Part shown: piece after piece, positions 31,336 through 43,169 of the stretch
Position numbering within the stretch: position 1 is the first letter of the stretch
Layout of the letters: each line of letters starts with the position of its first letter
Program-made: the position numbers and the translations under genes
From: Termitomyces sp. T153
Taxonomy: Eukaryota; Basidiomycota; Agaricomycetes; Agaricales; Lyophyllaceae
DNA: 64,000 nt
Direction: 5' to 3'
Assembly: GCA_018296165.2 (NCBI GenBank)
Contig: JACKQL020000098.1
Location: 62,001-126,000, forward strand
The notes under the pieces: model-generated
The model's input: only the letters and a program-made list of their open reading frames with translations
Database searches by the model: none
Told to the model about the DNA's origin: nothing

Positions 31336-33642
31336 TCAAATATTCAGCGGGGGGACTGACGAGAAGAAATTGTTACGCTGCGACGAGCTCGTGCTCCTCG
31401 ACTTCATATTCGGATGATGTTGATGCTGATGATGATGCTGATGGCGTTGGTGCGTCTGATGCAGCGCGCCATAACTTTTCCGCTTCAGCTTGCGCTCGCG
31501 CCTAAGCTCCTTGCGGGTTTTATGGGGATAATTATCATTACGCTGGTTATTTTGCTGGTGGTGTGAGTTGGTCGGTGTGCGGTCGCCGTCGCGCACAGGA
31601 AGGATAACAGGCGAGATGATGACGCTCATCTTGCGCGAACGCCGGGGCGAGGTGTTGGCTTTGTTGTGCCAGAGCATTGTGCTGAGGGGACTCGACTTCA
31701 TCATGCTGCCATAGTCTGTCTTGTTCGCGGGTGTAGACTCCGAGGCCCAGCTGCCTTCTGCGCTCTCGCGGCTTTGGCGGAATGCCCCGACAGATACCAC
31801 GTCCCAGCGATTAAAAGACCTGAGGAGTTTGCGTGATTCGTTGTCCGTCGATATAGTCTGTGTATCCGAAGGCTCGGGATCCAGTATCGATGGTTCCAGC
31901 ACGTCATCCAGATCCACAAGCTCTGCATTTGCCATTTCCGTTTCCGGAGCCATCGTGACGACCTTGTCAACGGCAGGTGCATGCAAAGGCAAGGAAGCAC
32001 ATAGAATCGGTGGTTGGTGAATGGCTAGACGCCGCTGAAGCATGTCTTCGACCTGAGAGAGAAGTCGAGATAAGACACACGTGTCACCACAACTAATTCG
32101 ATTACTTACACTCTTCAAGTGTGCAAATGACGTTCTTCTGCGGCGGAATCTCGGATGCGGGGAGGGGATATCTTTGTGGAGGTCATCAATGATAGCTTGG
32201 CGAGCATCCTTGGTAGGCACAGCAAAGTGTCCCCTGCGTGGACCCTGGGTGGTCGAAGACACCTGGCTCGAGCTCTTCATCGTGGACTCTTCATACTCGT
32301 CATGGTCGTCCGAGTCCCAAAACACCCTACCAGAAAGAATGTCAGCCGGTTTTGGCGAGTCGATACTCCGCGAAAACGAGCGTCGATCCCGCGGGCCCGG
32401 GGAGACGGCTGGACTCATGGTGGACATGGGATTGATGGCAGAGACACTGAAGGGCGTCATAAACAGCCTCATGGCGCGCTCGTTGGGTAAATGGTCTTCG
32501 CCCACGAGTTCCTCGTCTGTCGTCTCACCGTCACCCTCGTCTGCATCCTGCTCGTACCCCCCGTCGTCGACATCCGACATTTCGACGTCACTTTCCGGGC
32601 TGGAAGACGGGCTTGTTTCGGCGAACGACAAGGCGTGTGCTTCAAAGTCCCTGTCGAGCATTCCCTGACCTTCCCGCAGCCCGTTTGTGAACACGATCTG
32701 ACCATCCCAGCGTTCTTGGATCTCGAGCTCGGGAGGCATGGAGGGCAGAGTGGGTATTGAGGCGACCACGGATTCGATATCAGAGTGATCGCCGTTGTCG
32801 CCTTCACCATCTGACATTGACGAAGAACCGTGGTCCTCAGAGTCGGAGAGGTTGGCAAAGAAGAGATCGGCATCGAAACTGGACTCGTCTTCGTCTTCGG
32901 TCCAGCCAGTGGCGAGACCAACGTAGCCGGCACCGGTGGTTCTTTCATCTGTCTCTTCTTCGTCGGGGTCGGCATCCTCGTCTTCGTCCTCGTCCTCGTC
33001 CTCGGTAGCATCGGTGTCGACGTCCATCTCGACGTCGCTGGGGCCGACGCTTTTTTTACGGGGTCGAATGACCCAAGCATTGTGTGGATCTCTCTTTTTT
33101 GGCACGTCGTCTCCAAACAGCTCGCGACGCACACGTGCCCGGCCCTCCATTTCGGACACGATGAACTTTTCCTCCTCGGCCTCTATGGACGAGTCGCTGT
33201 CATCGAAGCTTGATAGCTCGCTGGATTCGGCATCGGAGGAAGATGCACGAGAGGAGAATGCAGAGGCGGAAACAAAGGTGGGGAAAAGGCCGGACTGGGC
33301 GTCGTCATCGTCGTCGGGGGAAGCATAGCGACGATCAACGTCGCTGAGGTCGGAGAAATCTGTGGAGGCGACCCGTCTGGTTGATTTTTTTGGAGTCTTG
33401 GGGCGTGTGGCAGCGAGTGCCTTTGGGGGGCGGCCTCTGCGCTTTGGCTGGGACGAGGAGGGCTGGGGGTCACGTCTGGCGAGAGAGAGCTTTATCTTGA
33501 GCGGGGGGATGGAGACAGGGGCCGGGGGGCGCTGGGGTTGGGGTTTGCAGGTGCACTCGCCATCGCAGACGGGGCAAATGTCGTCGTCGTCGTCGTCGTC
33601 TGGAAAAGAAAGCGGCTGCTGGGCGAGGACTGGGCGGGGCAT
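31336..33642 (-). CDS. Acidic, Ser-rich putative nuclear protein with an AT-hook
   Basis: Two exons (32110-33642 and 31336-32052) around a 57-bp GT-AG intron give 749 residues. The intron is in frame, so it is easily read through. An N-terminal Asp run is followed by a small Cys cluster, ICPVCDGECTCK, then PPLKIKLSL and an AT-hook KRRGRPPKAL (about residue 70). Long Asp/Glu/Ser tracts follow, with a basic C-terminus containing ELRRERKLKRKS and a His/Gln-rich stretch. The layout suggests a DNA-binding or chromatin-associated protein, but I recognise no named family. The start at 33642 was chosen because sequence upstream is hydrophobic and unlike the rest. Confidence 0.6.
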   Translation of the reverse strand: MPRPVLAQQPLSFPDDDDDDDICPVCDGECTCKPQPQRPPAPVSIPPLKIKLSLARRDPQPSSSQPKRRGRPPKALAATRPKTPKKSTRRVASTDFSDLSDVDRRYASPDDDDDAQSGLFPTFVSASAFSSRASSSDAESSELSSFDDSDSSIEAEEEKFIVSEMEGRARVRRELFGDDVPKKRDPHNAWVIRPRKKSVGPSDVEMDVDTDATEDEDEDEDEDADPDEEETDERTTGAGYVGLATGWTEDEDESSFDADLFFANLSDSEDHGSSSMSDGEGDNGDHSDIESVVASIPTLPSMPPELEIQERWDGQIVFTNGLREGQGMLDRDFEAHALSFAETSPSSSPESDVEMSDVDDGGYEQDADEGDGETTDEELVGEDHLPNERAMRLFMTPFSVSAINPMSTMSPAVSPGPRDRRSFSRSIDSPKPADILSGRVFWDSDDHDEYEESTMKSSSQVSSTTQGPRRGHFAVPTKDARQAIIDDLHKDIPSPHPRFRRRRTSFAHLKSVSNRISCGDTCVLSRLLSQVEDMLQRRLAIHQPPILCASLPLHAPAVDKVVTMAPETEMANAELVDLDDVLEPSILDPEPSDTQTISTDNESRKLLRSFNRWDVVSVGAFRQSRESAEGSWASESTPANKTDYGSMMKSSPLSTMLWHNKANTSPRRSRKMSVIISPVILPVRDGDRTPTNSHHQQNNQRNDNYPHKTRKELRRERKLKRKSYGALHQTHQRHQHHHQHQHHPNMKSRSTSSSQRNNFFSSVPPLNI

Positions 33643-35700
33643 GAATGTCAGCAGGCGCAGAAAACAAAAGACTGCCCACCAGAAAAGCGATTGGACGACA
33701 TTTGTGTGGAATAAAGAACATGAGGCGTTGATTAGATGAAGTTGTCGCAAGACCCGCCGCGTTTGATGCAAAAATTATTCCAACAGCGGAGTTTGATCAC
33801 TTGACTTCCTCGTGCCGCTCGGCTGTCCTGACGTCTCTTCTAGACCCTACATAAGCATTATCGACTGCAGTTCATTCAGGGTACCGCATAACAATTTGAA
33901 TTTAGTCATATGTGTGCAGGCGCTCTGCGGCGCAGCCGCAATCAATTGGGCATCGTGATCAAGCTCGGACTCGGAAAACGAAAACCCGACATCGATCGCC
34001 GGCCGCGGTAATTCTAAGCAGCATGTCGAAGCTTGAAGCTTAAATCTTGACCACTGACATACCCCACACCACGAGCTCGAGCCTCGACCTCTCCGCGGTT
34101 ACCCAACCTGGCAATACTACGAGTCTTCACACTCGAATCAAGCGAATAGCCTAAAAAGAACAAAGCTACGAGTCTTCCCAGACCTCATCACATACCGTCA
34201 CACGACCAACCTGCGCTGCCGGTGTCAACTCAAAGAAACGCCTTGTACCATGGCTCTCTCATCTGTCAATTCGTAAACGTACGCCACGGCGCTCGACGCT
34301 CACCATACCGGATCGCTCGATCAGCTCGGACATATCCGGGAACACGCTATACCTCTTTCATCATCATTGAAGGGGTTCAACCAGAGCATAAACACTGAAA
34401 CACGAAGGTCCTGCTCAAAGAACATGAGTAGAAATATACTTATGAATGTGGCGCAGGATCACAGACACCGTAGGTGAGTCTGCAGGAGTGGCGGCGTTGG
34501 AGTCATTCCATATCCAAGGACTCCATTGCGACTTCTTCGCTGTTCTCAACGAAGAAGTGTCATTCTGCCAACAATATCTTCTACCGACCACCGATTCTCG
34601 GTCTCTCGATTGTAGTTCGGATACATGGTCACCGATTGTATGTCATCGGTAAAACAAGGGTATTACGTACTAGCGAGATGAAGCGCACTAATCCAACGAA
34701 CTGCTCAAGACTCGCGACAGACACTGGATCGCTATCAGTACACCACATGACAACATTTGTGGCGAATCAATCATGGTAGGAGTAGCATGTACTACAAGAA
34801 AAACAAAGATCAAGAGCAATCAGATATATGTAAAAGGGTCATTGAACTTGGGTGTGTTTACAAAACACGAAAAGAAAGGAGGAATTGGCGTAACCACATC
34901 CCACTTTACATAGCCATTATAAGCCGGAGATTTGTGAAGGACACATCTCTAGATCACTCTCCGATAGCGATCAGAAGATTCGTCCGCTGGTAGGTAACCC
35001 TTGTCAAACTGTCTGTCCACCTAAGATGTCAAAAAGGTTTGGAAGTTTCGAACAACAGCGAGGAGGGTGCCGATGGAAAGGATGGAAAACAGACCTGGAA
35101 AGACCCTAAAATGTGATGGGGTTGGACCCTGAAAACGTGTTGAGGTGGTGGCTGAGGATATCGAGAATATGAGCAGAAGGGGTAACAACTCGACTAATTC
35201 GTGATGATCAGCTGTTCAGAATCGGATCGTGAGGTCAACAACGGCAAAAATTCGGTTGAGTATGTCGCTGAGGTATCTGTCGATGAAGTATCATCGAAGA
35301 CGGCGAATGAATTGTAGTCGACAAGAGCAGCTTGATACTAGAGGGGTCGGGGAGAGATCTGTGCAACGATTCATTTGTAGATGGAAAACAAGCTGGCACG
35401 AACGATTGGATAGCCTCACATCATGACTAAGAACACCTGAGTGAAGCATACCGCTATATGTGACGGTAAAGTAAGTGTCCAGGAGAGTACTAATGGTAAC
35501 ACCGTTGAGTGGCGCAACATAAGTTTTGTCTCCGTAAGAAAATCAAAATAAATGTGTAAAAAGATAATAAATCGGCAGTCGGTGGCTCGTCTACGATTCA
35601 TGCTGCACGCAGCTCTACAGGGCGATCTGCGCAAGATCATCAAAGACCTAGGCAACGATTTACGTTGCGAATGGGAAATTGAACGGAGCGGCGTTGGGAT
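33643..35700. other. Two-kilobase region without a recognisable gene
   Basis: CpG content is normal and only short open frames without recognised similarity occur. No tRNA arm pair was seen. It may hold the promoter of the minus-strand AT-hook gene and the 3' region of the kinase gene, or an RNA gene I cannot detect by eye. Confidence 0.45.
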
Positions 35701-38403
35701 TCAGAGGAGATATGGGAGACTCCTGTTTTGCAGAACTATATTCATCTCTACCTTTTCTAAAGCAGCAGAATCAGGCGGCAGTTTGCCACCGATTGAGTGT
35801 CCACCGTATCTGATCGGCGTGAATTCTTCCGCATCGGCATTGAGCGAGCTATGGCGGGCCAGCGGACTGATGGGAGTAACTGGAATTTTGACAGTGGAAA
35901 TCACTGCCGACTCGTGTAGCGTCGCAGTACGCAAGTACTTGGCTGGCCGAAACTCTGGAGCATCAATGCTCAAGTTGCGTGTTCTAGCTATTTTGATGCC
36001 TGTCTGAGGAATGAACATTGGAGAGTCAGGTCTGAGCGAAGTTGGCGAAAGAAGTGGCTGTGGACGACCGGGTGAGAGTGTTGGTGTTTTCGGAGGCGTC
36101 ACCAGAGCGCTCATGTGTACTCGAGGTCTTGGAGCGAGGTCTTCAACATGCTCCATGACCTCGGGCTCTTCTGTCAGCCTGGGCTCTAGCTTCGTTGATA
36201 ATGAATCAACGAATATGTGGTCATTTGGTGGAGGTGTTGCCAGACCATTAGAATTTATTTTGGTTAGCCCTGTCGCAAGTGCAGGACCAGGGCCTTCGGT
36301 CCTTGGAAAATCCAAAGGTGAGCCAGTGATTATACTGCTCAGTCGGTGATGGGGTCCCTCTGAAGAGGAAGGCAAATAATCATCATCGCTAGAGTAGACA
36401 CGGCTCTCAACAACAGCATTAGGTTCCAAGCCAGTAAACTTTGTAATAAATTTAGAGACAATCGTGCAACTAACAAAAATTAGACATGCCTCTAGTTTCC
36501 TCGATATGTATTCTGTTGACGCCGGGTACTCTGTCACTTGGACTCGATCAACAGTGTCGGTAAGGCTATCTTCATCTGATAAGTGCGTGAGGGCCGAATC
36601 TCTAGTTCCAAGCTCTGCCTCTAGGTAGTTACTGATATCGAGCATCGTAGGTCTTGCAGGGGCTGAGTTCCAGCATGAGCACACAAGGGCCCTGAACTTT
36701 GTGGACATTTGATGTTGAATTGCAGCAGGAAATTGCGGTTTCCTCTTCCCCATGTGGGCACGTATCAACCTAGCTTCTATCAAGTCATGGAACGGAGGAT
36801 TCCCTGTATAGACCTAGGGTTCTGTTGAGCTTTCTAGGCAAGGTCAATAGGAACTCGCGCATACTTCAAAGACCGTACATCCATAGGCATAGACGTCTGT
36901 TGTAGCTGAGTCCAACGTTTTTTCGAGTGACTCAAACGATTCCGAAAGAACCACCTCTGGAGCCTGCCAATACAAGCTTCCCTGGACACCAGAAGACTTA
37001 CTCTCAAGACGTTGCGACCCAGCAATCGATGAGAGGCCAAAATCAGCCAGACAGCATTGTAGGTCATCTTTGACCAGAATGTTGACCTGAGGGCTATGAA
37101 TACAACCTTGAAACCCAGATCGAGACTCAGCTTACTGCTTTGACATCTCTGTGGTAAACCGGGGGGATTAGCCCATGAAGATACTGTAAGCCACAGGAAA
37201 TTTGGAAACACTGCCGAATCTAGCGTTGAGTACTACGGCCTCGTTAATTCGAGTCACAAGATTTCTTACCGCCTTCATGCGATCATGATTTGGATTGGCT
37301 TTCAGAAAGGTGCGAAGATTTCCGTTGCTCATCCATGGTGAAATGAGTACGAACCGTAATCCCTCGCTGACTTGGGCTCCTAAGTATGGGAGGATGTTCG
37401 GATGATTCAACCGACTCCACAAGAGGACTTCACGGAGAAACGCCTGGAGGAAGTTCAGCACAGGACTAAATATCGTACTATCTCTCAATATACTTTCGAC
37501 TTTTTGATACCATCATCCTGGCTTGAGTATACACGTAAGATCTTGAGGCAAACAGGAGTTCCCTTGATTCTTGCCTCGGCAATGTCCTAGGTATATAGCA
37601 TAAGGTCAGCCTAAGTGAAGGTTCCGATACGTACAGCGAAACTACCGCAGTCGGAATGGTAGACGGCCTTCGATCGCACGACGTTATGGAGGAAGAGGGA
37701 AGGAGGCAAGATTCCAGTTAATTTTGCAAGGTGTACTTGACGTCGAGACACGATTCGTTTGTAGTCTTCGTCGATCCGTGGGTCTTCGAACTCCTAGAGA
37801 TGTGTAATCAGTACTTGCGGATGAGAACTCGCAAAAAAACGCTTGCTCTTTGGAGTAATTGTGACAGGCAAGATCCCCATTGTACATTGTCCGAGCATAT
37901 TGTCTGGATAGTTTGTCATTGATCTTTCAAAGGCAAAGCAGTCCTGAGCTCCTGAATCGAGCTCGGAAAAGGTACTCCAATACCATTGGAGCTGGATGTT
38001 GACAAGATGTAACCATCATCAGAAGTGAGTAAAAGTACATATTCGAGGACAGTGACGTCCACGAGATGCTGCACCACAGGACACTGCACAGCAAAACCCC
38101 GCGGCAAGACTGCATTGAGATCTCGAACTAGCTTTGGCTTTCTCTTCAAGATGCAGGCTATTTCTTTGACGTCTCGCTTGATCTCTGCATAGCTATAGCA
38201 AGTCTAAGTAGGCAATCATTCGACGAAGCGGGTGCTTACACGGCGCTTGCCTTCACGGACAAACCTTTGATGAGCTCCAGCACTCGATGACCAGGCTCGG
38301 AGACTGAATCGTCATTGTCCCGAAAAAAAGTCCTGACTTGTTGAATGTAGTCAGATGCGGATGGCGTATCAATAGGCTTGCCATCTTCTGGAGGCGCACT
38401 CAT
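35701..38403 (-). CDS. TKL-like protein kinase, basidiomycete type
   Basis: Core exons in phase are 37635-37793, 37494-37586, 37270-37443, 37136-37210, 36865-37086 and 35701-36813 (612 codons). The kinase domain shows GSFADIAEARIKGTPVCLKIL (ATP loop and Lys), LNHPNILPYLG, YHRDVKA followed by NILV (catalytic loop), ADFGLS (DFG) and QAPEV (APE). CWNSAPARPTM closes the domain. A long Ser/Pro-rich tail follows, with a hydrophobic stretch LEACLIFVSCTIVSKFI. Two further exons (38240-38403, from an ATG at 38403, and about 37967-38192) probably encode the N-terminus. Their junction to the core is not settled, and they could be a separate small gene. Confidence 0.68.
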
Positions 38404-38791
38404 AGGTCGTACTGGAATCAGGTCGTACTGGAATGTATAACTTGGCGATTGTTTGATACAGGCTTCGAAAGCCTAAAGTTATCCCACTAAACTCCGGGGC
38501 GCGGTCCGACCCTCAGAACCCACAGACACGAAGCTCAAGGACCAGCAAAAGGGCATTTTCGACTTAAAGATCTGCAAGAACGGGCAACAGCTGCAAGAAT
38601 CACGTATTAGTAGAAGCATGAGCACCACTATCACATTTGCCAACTTGGATCGAAAGACAGAGATATCCAGTTGGTTTTATCGAATCATGGTCCGCATGAG
38701 TTCGCTGTAATCGGCCTTTTCGTCTTCCATCGGTAGGTTGGATATTGTCAGGCTCAGAAAGCCCGTGCCATTTCCAAACTTAAGTTGTATT

Positions 38792-39186
38792 TCAACAGGT
38801 TTGAAAACACTGATGGACATCTAGAGTAATACTACCATGATGCTGTCGGAAGAATGCATACAACGCGTGTCTCTGGAAGTAAATCGTAGAAACGGGGACA
38901 ACACTGCCTCCAAGCGGAGTAAGAGTATCCTCATCGAGAGTACATTGCTTGTTCTGATCATCGAAAGCAGAATCACTGCCCTGGGAAAAGGGGCACATTG
39001 CTAGACATAAGTATCTCGCTGGTGATACTGTCCCAGCCCAGAACAGCTCACAATCTTGGTGTAGGCAATTGAAGTGCGGATTGGACGCGCAACATCGAGG
39101 ATCGTAGCTAGTGGGAGCGGACTGAAAGTACGAAATGAGTTGGCTCGAGCTTGAGTTAACGTTCGACGTTCAATCTTTGGCGTCAT
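38792..39186 (-). CDS. Small hypothetical spliced gene
   Basis: Exon 1 (from ATG at 39186 to a GTGAGC donor near 39056) encodes MTPKIERRTLTQARANSFRT onward. A pyrimidine-rich acceptor CCCTTTTCCCAG fits the next exon, which reads GSDSAFDDQNKQCTLDEDTL then VVPVSTIYFQRHALYAFFRQ. The 3' end is uncertain: either the stop at 38792, or a further intron into sequence ending near 38670. I do not recognise the family. Confidence 0.33.
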
Positions 39187-40653
39187 AGACTCAAGTGAAC
39201 GTCGCCTGCTGCAGGTATGTTGGATGTATCATCCGACAACTCGAGGAAAGATAACACACTGGCAGCGTAACATTAAGTAGGCTTGGCTCCATTCAATTGT
39301 TTCCGGGGATGTAACTGAAGCTTCTCTCGAGTCCTTGCCGCTTCACGCTAGTCCCCACTCGCATCCGCATCGACATCATGATACTTACCCCGTTTATATT
39401 TCTTACCTTATGGGTGTGTTTCTCCCTCCCGATACACCCTTGCTATCACCTAAGCTCTGGCAACAATGAGAAACAAAAAGAATCAGGAAAAACGACTATC
39501 CAAGACTAAATGCCAGTCTGTCGGTACTGGGTCAAGAGACGCTGAATGGACCGCTTCCCGATGCTTGTCAGGGCTGCAAAAGCTGCTGTTTCAAGTTTAC
39601 GAACCATATGGAGGACATTCCAGCGCAAATCATCTGTGAGCGCCCTCTGAATCGGGGCATGTGGCAAGAGTCATGACCAAACATCGACAAAATGTCTCAT
39701 CAAGATTTGCAAGGATTGGGAAGGTTTTGCGAGTTGGCTGCTTATAGATTCCCCAGACATGTACTATTGTGACAGTAGTATGTATTTAGACTGATTTTTC
39801 AACGGCTTGTTCTGTCAGAATGGCTCGCCAATGTTCACAATGGTGACCAAAAAATGTGGATTTCAGAATTCAATAATTTTCGATTTTTATGTAACATTGG
39901 AAAGGCGTCGCCGAAGATTTGAGTTGTGAAAGTGACGATTTCGCATTGTTCGAATCATGTGCCAACTTGTTTGCAAAGGACAAGAAACTGCCGCATACGT
40001 AGGCATCAGCCGGAATGTACTAGGGGCAGTGACAAAAAGATTTAGAACCTCGAGGAACCTTGAAATACTTTAAAACTTTACGACAACATCGCTATGGCGC
40101 TTGACTTTAATTTTCTATTCGCAGTATCTCACTGAATGACTAAAATATAATGTATGATACAAGGGACGACCCATTGATTTGATTTCATGTCTTCTTTCCA
40201 CTACCATATGTCGACTTCTACCAAGCTTGAATAGCTCCCACCGGCTTTCTCGAAAATGATGAGAAAGTAATAGGATGGTACACAACCACAAGAGAAAACG
40301 AGCGTGAGATGAACGAATGGAAGGAAAGATCGAGAATGCAGATGGAACAAGACACAATCATGACAAACAGCGAGGAGACGTTAATGGTGGGAAGGTATAG
40401 GAAGAGTGAGAGTAAGTACGCCAGGAGAGAGAAAAAAACAGTCTTGAACCAATTAAGGATGGGAATGGATGGATTGTATCTGTATAGTGTTGCTGGAAGT
40501 CAGTCGTGCTGGGATGATCGGATTGGTATGTCCGTGCGTAGATGTAGTCGTCTCGTCTATTCCGCAGAAGCGGATTCTCGTTGCTAGATGATGGCGGCAA
40601 TGAAGATCAGCGCGCAGGATCACAGGTGGGAGGTTGATTTAACATCCGTTTCA
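39187..40653. other. Intergenic region, about 1.5 kb
   Basis: No gene recognised on either strand. The part near 40300-40600 is purine-rich on the plus strand and probably belongs to the 3' flank of the PP2A subunit gene. Confidence 0.45.
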
Positions 40654-42504
40654 TTATGCAGCGCTATACAAGAAAAGATTGTTTGTTGCAGCAATCTGAA
40701 AGGAGCAAGGTCAGATTGAGTCCGGAGACATGGGCCGAATTGTCACATACAGCAATTGTATTCTCTCGGGGGTGCCAACTCGCATGCAAAATCTTTTTGT
40801 TGAAGTCAAGCGTGTCCAATTGCATCGCATCCCTCAAACCTCTTTGTCCATTCTTCATACCTGGCTTTCCAGCCAACGGGCCCCCAACCTTCTTGGCTTT
40901 GAATGCCGACTTGTCGGCCTGCAGGACGACATCGTTCAACGTCTCTGTGTCGTATATCCGGAAAAAATTGTGGTAGGAGCCTGTCAGCACATGCCTGTAA
41001 CATAGCGTATTGGTTCTTTGGACTCAAGAAGAGCAGTAGTGACGCACTTGTCATCACCACCCCATATACATTCAAATTTATCGAAGATGCAATCGTTCTC
41101 ATAAAGGTCGCACAGCTTCCCACGGAGATGATCGTGGATAGGAATTGTTTTCAGTGGTCGTGATTCCATGTTGATATCCCAGATCTTGAGGTTAAGGTAA
41201 TCACGAGCGAGAATGTACCGTCCGTCATGGCTGAACTTGACGTCGGAGATTGACGAGATGATCTCTGAGAAGAAGGACCGCGAAGTTGGATCTTCTTCTT
41301 CTTCGAAGCCTGGCAGCCATATACAGCCTCAAAAGATTTATGACGGCAAGGATGATATAAAACCACTTACACTTTGCGTGAGTATCACACAACGCCGAGT
41401 CGCGCATGTCTGCGAGCTTGATGTTGCTCTTCGAGCTCGAATACATAAACAAGTTGCAATGAAGGGGATGGAATTCAGTGGCGGTGATGACTTCTGTTAA
41501 CTCTTCCATATTTATTGGTTTGATATCGACAATGTCTATAAAACCAAATTCGTTACGATAGATAGCCATGATGCAAAAGACGAAACATACTAAAACTCTG
41601 GTCACTGATGTTGAGATTCCAGAGGTTGATTCGAAGATCGTCGGCAGAGATGTATGTTTCTTGATCTGAGTTGACGGAAATGGAGTGTATGTGATATGCA
41701 TGTGCGTTGGCATAAACCTTGCGGGGAACAGCGGCAATTATATTCTCCTGCGGTGTCATGCGAGGAAGCCTCAGATGGGTAGGGTTGGTAGGAGGTGGCA
41801 AGGCTCGCTGGCCATCGTAGTGATTGGATTCGGAGACGACCTTCAGGGATTTCTCGAAAACCTTCCAAAGTTTGATTGTCTTGTCTGTCTCAGCACGTCA
41901 GACCCGAGGCACGATAGTGGATGATAATAGCAGACGCCACCATTTGTTGACAATAGAAAATGTGCGGAGTTTTGGCGTTTGCACCACCGAATCTTGTTGA
42001 TTTTCTCCTCAATTTCGAGAGACTTGAGATAATCGAATTCGGGCTCGTGGGATTGAAACTCGGTGTAGAACTTGTACTCGCAGCCTTTTTTCTTTATAGT
42101 CGGAAATCGCGGGGCAGAAACAGATGTTCAAGCATAAAAACGGCAAAAATCGCGGGAGACACCATAATAAGCAAACCACACAATCAGAAGCACAATCAGC
42201 TTGGCACCCAAAGGAAGACAGACACGCGGAAGGCAATGGAAATAGATGTAGCGATACTGACCGATTCATTGCGTTCAAAAAGAACGACACGACCACCCTT
42301 GTCACCGGTGGCGAGATAATTGCCTGTTGAGTCAAACTCGACGGTAGATATGATGTCGGCTGTTAGTGTGAGTGAGTTGTAACACGCTCTTTAGGGAGAT
42401 AAAGGTCAGAGAGAGAAAATACCTTCTGTAATATCTTCAACCTCGCCCTTGTCGCCAAAGCACTGGGCAAATCGCCATCCTCCTGAGCCTGAGGGGTCTT
42501 CCAT
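40654..42504 (-). CDS. CDC55: PP2A regulatory B55 subunit, WD40 propeller
   Basis: Eight exons (42423-42504, 42262-42359, 41941-42091, 41591-41884, 41371-41535, 41048-41309, 40751-40994, 40654-40695) give 445 residues, the usual length for the family. Conserved B55 stretches include [49 protein letters not shown]-type sequence, [37 protein letters not shown] and NFFRIYDTE. The C-terminus is [11 protein letters not shown]. The protein targets the PP2A catalytic dimer to substrates in mitotic exit and morphogenesis. It shares a divergent 284-bp upstream region with COX9. The intron between exons 2 and 3 is long (about 170 bp). Confidence 0.93.
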
Positions 42505-42788
42505 GGATGAGAACAAGTGGGTCACGCTGTCGAGTGGAACTGAGGCGTTGTTGTGGAGCGTAAAAGGGCTGATAACGCGATGATAGTAGCAGAGAGGGAG
42601 TTAGATGTGTCGCAGGGATACAGGAGAAACAGCGAGCTGGCGATGGTGGCGAAACGATGGCACAAGCTGGGCACAAGGGATTGCTGAGGTAGATGGGTTA
42701 CGTAAGCCTGTGTTTGGACGCGTTTGGGGAGCGAGTCCGACATCGCCCTCAGACCGAAACCACACACATCCAAGACCAACCCTCGACA
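42505..42788. promoter_or_regulatory. Shared divergent promoter region of CDC55 and COX9
   Basis: Start codons of the two genes lie 284 bp apart on opposite strands, so both promoters must lie here or overlap exons. No clear TATA box was seen. The region has normal CpG content. Confidence 0.5.
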
Positions 42789-43074
42789 ATGGCCATCGCC
42801 CCCATTACCGGCATGCTCAGAAAGCGTTTTTGGACTGACATCACCTGCAGTTTGGGCCTTGGAACCGCCGCCGGATATGCTTACTGGTATGTCTCGTGCG
42901 TTGTCTTTCAAATTTGCTGTTCACATTTCATTAGGTATGGCTACCATCTCAAGGCCTGTGAGTCCTAATGCGGCCCCCGCATCTGGTCTTTACTAACATA
43001 TGACAGTGGAGCGCCAGGAGAATTTTTACATCAAACTCGAGAGGGAGAGGGCTGCTGCTGCCGCATCATCGTGA
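42789..43074 (+). CDS. COX9: Cytochrome c oxidase subunit VIIa-type (Cox9)
   Basis: Three exons (42789-42886, 42935-42957, 43007-43074) give 62 residues, beginning MAIAPITGMLRKRFWTDITC. One membrane span (about residues 18-38, GLGTAAGYAYWYGYHL) is followed by a polar tail with RQENFYIKLERER. This matches the fungal Cox9 family, a small subunit of complex IV in the mitochondrial inner membrane. The middle exon is only 23 bp. Confidence 0.88.
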
Positions 43075-43169
43075 AACTAGACCACGCGTTTGAAAACCTC
43101 ACAATGCATAACGTATCCGCGCGCATTCAAGTGAAATAAATACCGTATTATAAGTCTAGTACACTCGTG

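Noticed and set aside
32469..33134. Alternative minus-strand frame of 221 codons
   Set aside because: It overlaps the acidic AT-hook gene in another frame and is a shadow of its repetitive Asp/Glu codons.
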